A stretch of 64,000 nt of DNA from an uncultured Candidatus Melainabacteria bacterium (GTDB taxonomy: Bacteria; Cyanobacteriota; Vampirovibrionia; Gastranaerophilales; Gastranaerophilaceae). Below, one piece after another: positions 60,750-64,000 of the stretch. How positions within the stretch are numbered: position 1 is the first letter of the stretch; the number at the start of each line of letters is the position of its first letter. The DNA lies in contig CAKVCZ010000014.1 in assembly GCA_934726055.1 (NCBI GenBank), positions 1 through 64,000 of the forward strand, written 5' to 3'. The notes beneath the pieces are model-generated. The model was given only the letters and a program-made list of their open reading frames with translations, ran no database searches and was not told the origin of the DNA. The position numbers were made by a program, and so were the translations under genes.

Positions 60750-62561
60750 ATGTATAATACAAGAAAAATTACAGATTCACTAAGTTACGTTGGTGTTAGT
60801 GATAGAAGATTAACTTTATTTGAGAATATATTTCCAATAGAAGGTGTTTCTTATAATTCTTATATATTAAAAGATGAAAAAACGGTACTATTCGATACAG
60901 TTGATATATCTGCATGTGAACAGTTTATAGAGAATATAGAACATGAACTTAACGGCAAAGAACTTGATTATATCATTGTAAATCACATGGAACCTGACCA
61001 TGCATCAACATTACAAATAATTGCAAACAAATATCCAAAAGCGATAATTGTAACAAACAAAAAAGCTCAAACAATGATAAAACAATTCTTTGACTTTAAT
61101 ATTGATGAACGAATACATCTTGTTAAAGAAGGAGATACGTTAAATATTGGCAAACATACCTTAACTTTTGTTATGGCACCAATGGTTCATTGGCCGGAAT
61201 CAATGGTAACATACGAAGTTACAGAAAAAATATTGTTTTCCGCAGATGCATTCGGCACTTTTGGTGCATTAGACGGTAATATTTTTGCTGATGAAGTTAA
61301 TTTTGAACATGAATGGCTTGATGAAGCAAGAAGATATTATACAAATATTGTTGGTAAGTATGGAACACAAGTTCAAGCATTGTTGAAAAAGGCTGCAAAT
61401 ATAGAAATAAATATGATTTGTCCTTTGCATGGTCCGATTTGGAGAAATAAAATAGGCTGGTTTGTTGAAAAATATCAAAAATGGAGCACTTATGAACCGG
61501 AAGAACAAACAGTATTAGTGATTTATGGTTCAATATACGGTCATACAAAAAATGTTGCAGAAATTGTAGCATCAAAACTTGCACAAAAAGGTATAAAAAA
61601 TATAAAAATGTATGATGTTTCAAAAACTCATTTTTCGGAAATTCTTTCGCAGGCATTTAAATGTTCTCATATTGTTATAGCATCTGCAAGTTATAATGCA
61701 GGTATTTTCTTTAATATGGAAATGATTTTAGCAACAATGAAAGAACATAACTTGAAAAACAGAAAAATTGCAGTGATAGAAAACGGTACTTGGGCACCAA
61801 CAGCTGCAGGTTTAATTCAAAAAACTTTTGAAGGTATGGAAAACATTGAAATTATAGAACCGGTAATTACGATTAAATCTGCGATGAAAAAAGAACAGAT
61901 GGAAACAATTGATACATTGGTGGATAACATTGCAAACAGTATTGTTATAAAACCATCAATTACAAATCCGTTGGCAAATATAAGTTACGGTCTATACGTT
62001 CTAACGGCAAATGATACAAAAGATAACGGTTGTATTATAAATACGGTAAATCAAATAACGGATAATCCTAAACGCATTTCAATTGCTGTAAATAAGGGTA
62101 ATTATACTTGTGAAATGATTGAAAAAACCGGAAAATTTAATCTTTCTGTCTTAACAGAAGAAACACCATTTTCAGTATTTAAAACTTTTGGTTTTTCAAC
62201 AGGCAGAGAAGTAAATAAATTTGAAAACTTTAACTATACAAAGCGTTGCAAAAATAACATTTTAGCGTTAAACAAATATACAAATACGATAATTTCTGCA
62301 AAAGTTGTTGAAACAAAAGACTGTGGTTCGCATATATTGTTTGTTGCTGATGTAGAAAATGCAGAAATAATATCTGAAGTTCCGTCTGTAACGTATGAAT
62401 ATTATTTAAACAAAATAAAACCGGTAATAAGACCTGAAAAGAAAAAAGAAGGTTGGGTATGTAAAATTTGCGGATATGTTTTTGAAGGAAAAGATATTCC
62501 GCAAGATTTCATTTGTCCATTGTGTAAACACGGTGTAGAAGATTTTGAAAAATTACAATAG
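60750..62561 (+). CDS. Flavodiiron protein fused to flavin reductase and rubredoxin domains
   Basis: 603 residues from the ATG at 60750, which has GGGGAG at 60738-60743 (an in-frame ATG at 60690 lies too far upstream without a site). Domains: metallo-beta-lactamase-like diiron (about 10-250; NHMEPDHA, MVHWPESMV, FSADAFGTFG, CPLHGPIW), flavodoxin (about 256-395; YGSIYGHTKNVAEIVASKL), a flavin-reductase-like domain (about 410-560; VLTANDTKDNGCIINTV, NKGNYTCEMIEKTGKF) and a C-terminal rubredoxin (CKICGYVFEGKDIPQDFICP-type, two CxxC). Such enzymes reduce O2 or NO to water or N2O using electrons received within one polypeptide. A flavin-reductase domain is typical of cyanobacterial Flv proteins, a rubredoxin tail of anaerobe/enterobacterial ones; this one has both. 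Confidence 0.92.
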   Translation: MYNTRKITDSLSYVGVSDRRLTLFENIFPIEGVSYNSYILKDEKTVLFDTVDISACEQFIENIEHELNGKELDYIIVNHMEPDHASTLQIIANKYPKAIIVTNKKAQTMIKQFFDFNIDERIHLVKEGDTLNIGKHTLTFVMAPMVHWPESMVTYEVTEKILFSADAFGTFGALDGNIFADEVNFEHEWLDEARRYYTNIVGKYGTQVQALLKKAANIEINMICPLHGPIWRNKIGWFVEKYQKWSTYEPEEQTVLVIYGSIYGHTKNVAEIVASKLAQKGIKNIKMYDVSKTHFSEILSQAFKCSHIVIASASYNAGIFFNMEMILATMKEHNLKNRKIAVIENGTWAPTAAGLIQKTFEGMENIEIIEPVITIKSAMKKEQMETIDTLVDNIANSIVIKPSITNPLANISYGLYVLTANDTKDNGCIINTVNQITDNPKRISIAVNKGNYTCEMIEKTGKFNLSVLTEETPFSVFKTFGFSTGREVNKFENFNYTKRCKNNILALNKYTNTIISAKVVETKDCGSHILFVADVENAEIISEVPSVTYEYYLNKIKPVIRPEKKKEGWVCKICGYVFEGKDIPQDFICPLCKHGVEDFEKLQ

Positions 62562-62572
62562 GAGAATATAAG

Positions 62573-63199
62573 GTGAAAGTTTTATTAATAAACGGAAGTG
62601 CAAATATAAAAGGATGTACTTATACAGCTCTTTGTGAAGTTGAAAAAGTTTTAAATCAACAACATATAGATACTGAAATAATTTCTTTAGGTAATAAACC
62701 TATAAGAGATTGTATGGGCTGCCAAACGTGTCGTAAAAATGGCGGAAAATGCATATTTGAAGATGATATGATAAATGAAATTACAGAAAAAGCAAAAAAT
62801 GCAGATGGTTTTGTTTTTGGTTCTCCTGTTTATTATGCACATCCGTCAGGACGTTTGTTATCTGCAATGGATAGAATGTTTTATTCAAACTCTCAAGCAT
62901 TCAAATTTAAACCGGCAGCAGCAATTGTTTCGGCAAGAAGAGCCGGTACAACTGCAAGTTTAGATGCTATTCAAAAACATTTTACAATAAATTGTATGCC
63001 GATAATTTCGTCAAATTACTGGAATATGGTTCATGGAAATACTCCTGAAGAAGTTTTGCAAGATAAAGAAGGTTTACAAATTATGCGAACTTTGGGACAA
63101 AACATGGCTTGGATTTTAAAATGTATTGAATTAGGTAAAAAATACGATATAAATAAACCAGATATAGAGGATAAAATTCATACAAACTTTATAAGGTAA
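62573..63199 (+). CDS. NADPH-dependent FMN-reductase/iron-sulfur flavoprotein family
   Basis: 208 residues from a GTG at 62573 with AGGAG about 8 nt upstream. The flavodoxin-like fold is shown by LLINGSANIKGCTYTALCEV, GNKPIRDCMGCQTC and FGSPVYYAHPSGRLLSAMDR. Cys residues in GCQTCRKNGGKC (C-x2-C-x6-C) match Fe-S-binding members. Supplies or accepts electrons; the adjacent flavodiiron gene, 11 nt away, is a plausible partner. No TM segment. Confidence 0.9.
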   Translation: MKVLLINGSANIKGCTYTALCEVEKVLNQQHIDTEIISLGNKPIRDCMGCQTCRKNGGKCIFEDDMINEITEKAKNADGFVFGSPVYYAHPSGRLLSAMDRMFYSNSQAFKFKPAAAIVSARRAGTTASLDAIQKHFTINCMPIISSNYWNMVHGNTPEEVLQDKEGLQIMRTLGQNMAWILKCIELGKKYDINKPDIEDKIHTNFIR

Positions 63200-63201
63200 A
63201 T

Positions 63202-63933
63202 ATGAAAAATTTTGAAAAATTTATAGTTATAGTGTTGTCAATATCTATATTTTTAATGTTCTTATATTGTTGGATTTTTCTGAATATAAGACATTCTTCA
63301 ATTTACGTGCAAATATTAGCAATGGCTTTTACTATTGTTTTATTTGTTCTATTTGAAAAATATTTTTTAAAATTGAAAGAAATAACCAAAAGTTTGATAT
63401 TACTTTTTTGTTTTTTATTTTTTGGTTTGAATATTTTGACAACAGAAACCTTTAGGATTTATCCGACAATTGCAATAACAAATGATTTTGATAAAGCCAT
63501 TGAAATTCAAAAATTTATCGAAAAAAATTTTAATCAATTTGCAGAAATAAATTCTTACAAAGATGAAAATGCACTTTTTCTTCACACAAAAAATCACAAA
63601 ATTTTTGACAAAATAGCAATAGCGGTTGCACAAAGTGATTTATTTGATGATACTGTTAAAATAGGTGTTTTTTATAAATTTTCTGAAGATGAGGAAATAA
63701 GCAGAAAAAGATTAGAAAAATGTTTTGAAAATAGAATAAATTTGATAAAAGGCGTAAAATCAACGCAAGTAAAGGTAAATACTTTTTATGAGAACGAAAA
63801 ACCTAATCCGGATTTAACAACAATAGAAATAAACGTAGATGTTTCAGAAAACGCAGATAAAAACAAAATTTATAAAACAATTAATAATTTTTTACCAATG
63901 CCAAATGATAAAAAAACAATAAATATAAAATAA
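63202..63933 (+). CDS. Membrane protein of unknown function
   Basis: 243 residues. Three N-terminal TM helices (about 5-28, 33-54 and 62-80), then a soluble C-terminal domain (about 85-243) starting FRIYPTIAITNDFDKAIEIQ with mixed alpha/beta content (FYKFSEDEEISRKRLEKCF; IEINVDVSENADKNKIYK). It begins 2 nt after the FMN-reductase stop, so it is the third gene of the operon. No family recognised. Perhaps an accessory to redox or stress response; this is only by position. Confidence 0.7.
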   Translation: MKNFEKFIVIVLSISIFLMFLYCWIFLNIRHSSIYVQILAMAFTIVLFVLFEKYFLKLKEITKSLILLFCFLFFGLNILTTETFRIYPTIAITNDFDKAIEIQKFIEKNFNQFAEINSYKDENALFLHTKNHKIFDKIAIAVAQSDLFDDTVKIGVFYKFSEDEEISRKRLEKCFENRINLIKGVKSTQVKVNTFYENEKPNPDLTTIEINVDVSENADKNKIYKTINNFLPMPNDKKTINIK

Positions 63934-63947
63934 GAAAAAACAAATAA

Positions 63948-63976
63948 TCAAAAAAAAGCCTCCTATTTGGGAGGCT
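63948..63976 (-). terminator. Intrinsic terminator of a minus-strand gene to the right of the window
   Basis: On the minus strand AGCCTCC (63976-63970) pairs with GGAGGCT (63963-63957) around a short loop and is followed by a T-run. On the plus strand the hairpin is followed by AAAATTTG, so it fits a minus-strand terminator better. Confidence 0.75.
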
Positions 63977-64000
63977 AAAATTTGAGAAAAATAATTGAGA

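Overview
The window is AT-rich DNA packed with bacterial genes on both strands, with short intergenic gaps and no phage, IS or CRISPR signature. The likely host is an anaerobic, gut-type, non-photosynthetic relative of the Cyanobacteria (Gastranaerophilales/'Melainabacteria'). This is inferred from a repeated family of prepilin-like proteins (A|FTLAE N-termini with a DxxGPNKGxN signature), rubrerythrin plus a flavodiiron protein, and a TonB/ExbBD envelope. No rRNA or other decisive taxonomic marker is present, so the assignment is tentative.

Layout. 1-4.9 kb: fusA, a small secreted protein, then a wecG-type glycosyltransferase / transketolase N-half / nucleoside deaminase operon. 4.9-9.7 kb: a prepilin-like gene, thiL, a small ORF, then rimP-nusA behind a leader terminator, and a secreted M48 protease. 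9.7-14.6 kb: a surface-glycan island with a metzincin, two GT2 enzymes, a GT11 fucosyltransferase-like protein, a DUF1796 protein and a GT6 (ABO-type) glycosyltransferase. 14.6-16.1 kb: a guanidine-I riboswitch with gdx, a NimA-like flavoprotein and ogt. 16.1-20.1 kb: tRNA-Arg(ACG) embedded in ~124-bp repeats, secreted enzymes, a MIF-like tautomerase, a VanX-like dipeptidase, and tRNA-Val(UAC) with a comparable tRNA-mimicking leader. 20.1-24.3 kb: a response regulator / histidine kinase / tadA / TIGR02757 operon. 24.5-26.7 kb: two calpain-like proteins in tandem. 26.7-32.6 kb: engB, a TPR protein, xerC-type recombinase, apt, a processive GT2 and HU. 32.7-38.7 kb: a second prepilin-like gene, a TonB-ExbB-ExbD-ExbD operon, two exported VirB10/TrbI-like proteins and a SIMPL protein. 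38.8-45.1 kb: rubrerythrin, a giant AsmA-like protein, a WG-repeat protein and metG. 45.2-50 kb: small proteins, a GT-C-like membrane protein, a third prepilin-like gene and dnaN. 50.3-58.6 kb: recF, a hybrid-cluster-protein homologue that has lost its cluster ligands, then cysS-spoIID-murJ-tsaC. 58.6-64 kb: two small proteins, an MFS transporter, a four-domain flavodiiron protein, an FMN reductase and a membrane protein.

Most genes are core housekeeping (translation, replication and repair, envelope). The most unusual items are: (1) the hybrid-cluster-protein homologue at 51685-53292, in which the cluster ligands are replaced; (2) structured tRNA leaders at two independent tRNA genes, carrying 5'-tRNA mimics and perfect antisense copies of the D-arm; (3) a GT11 + GT6 gene pair able in principle to build a blood-group-like glycan; (4) an intrinsic terminator between the rimP-nusA promoter and rimP; and (5) a recurring promoter layout that implies leaderless mRNAs for several genes. 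Domain and family calls come from motif recognition by eye; no database search was run.
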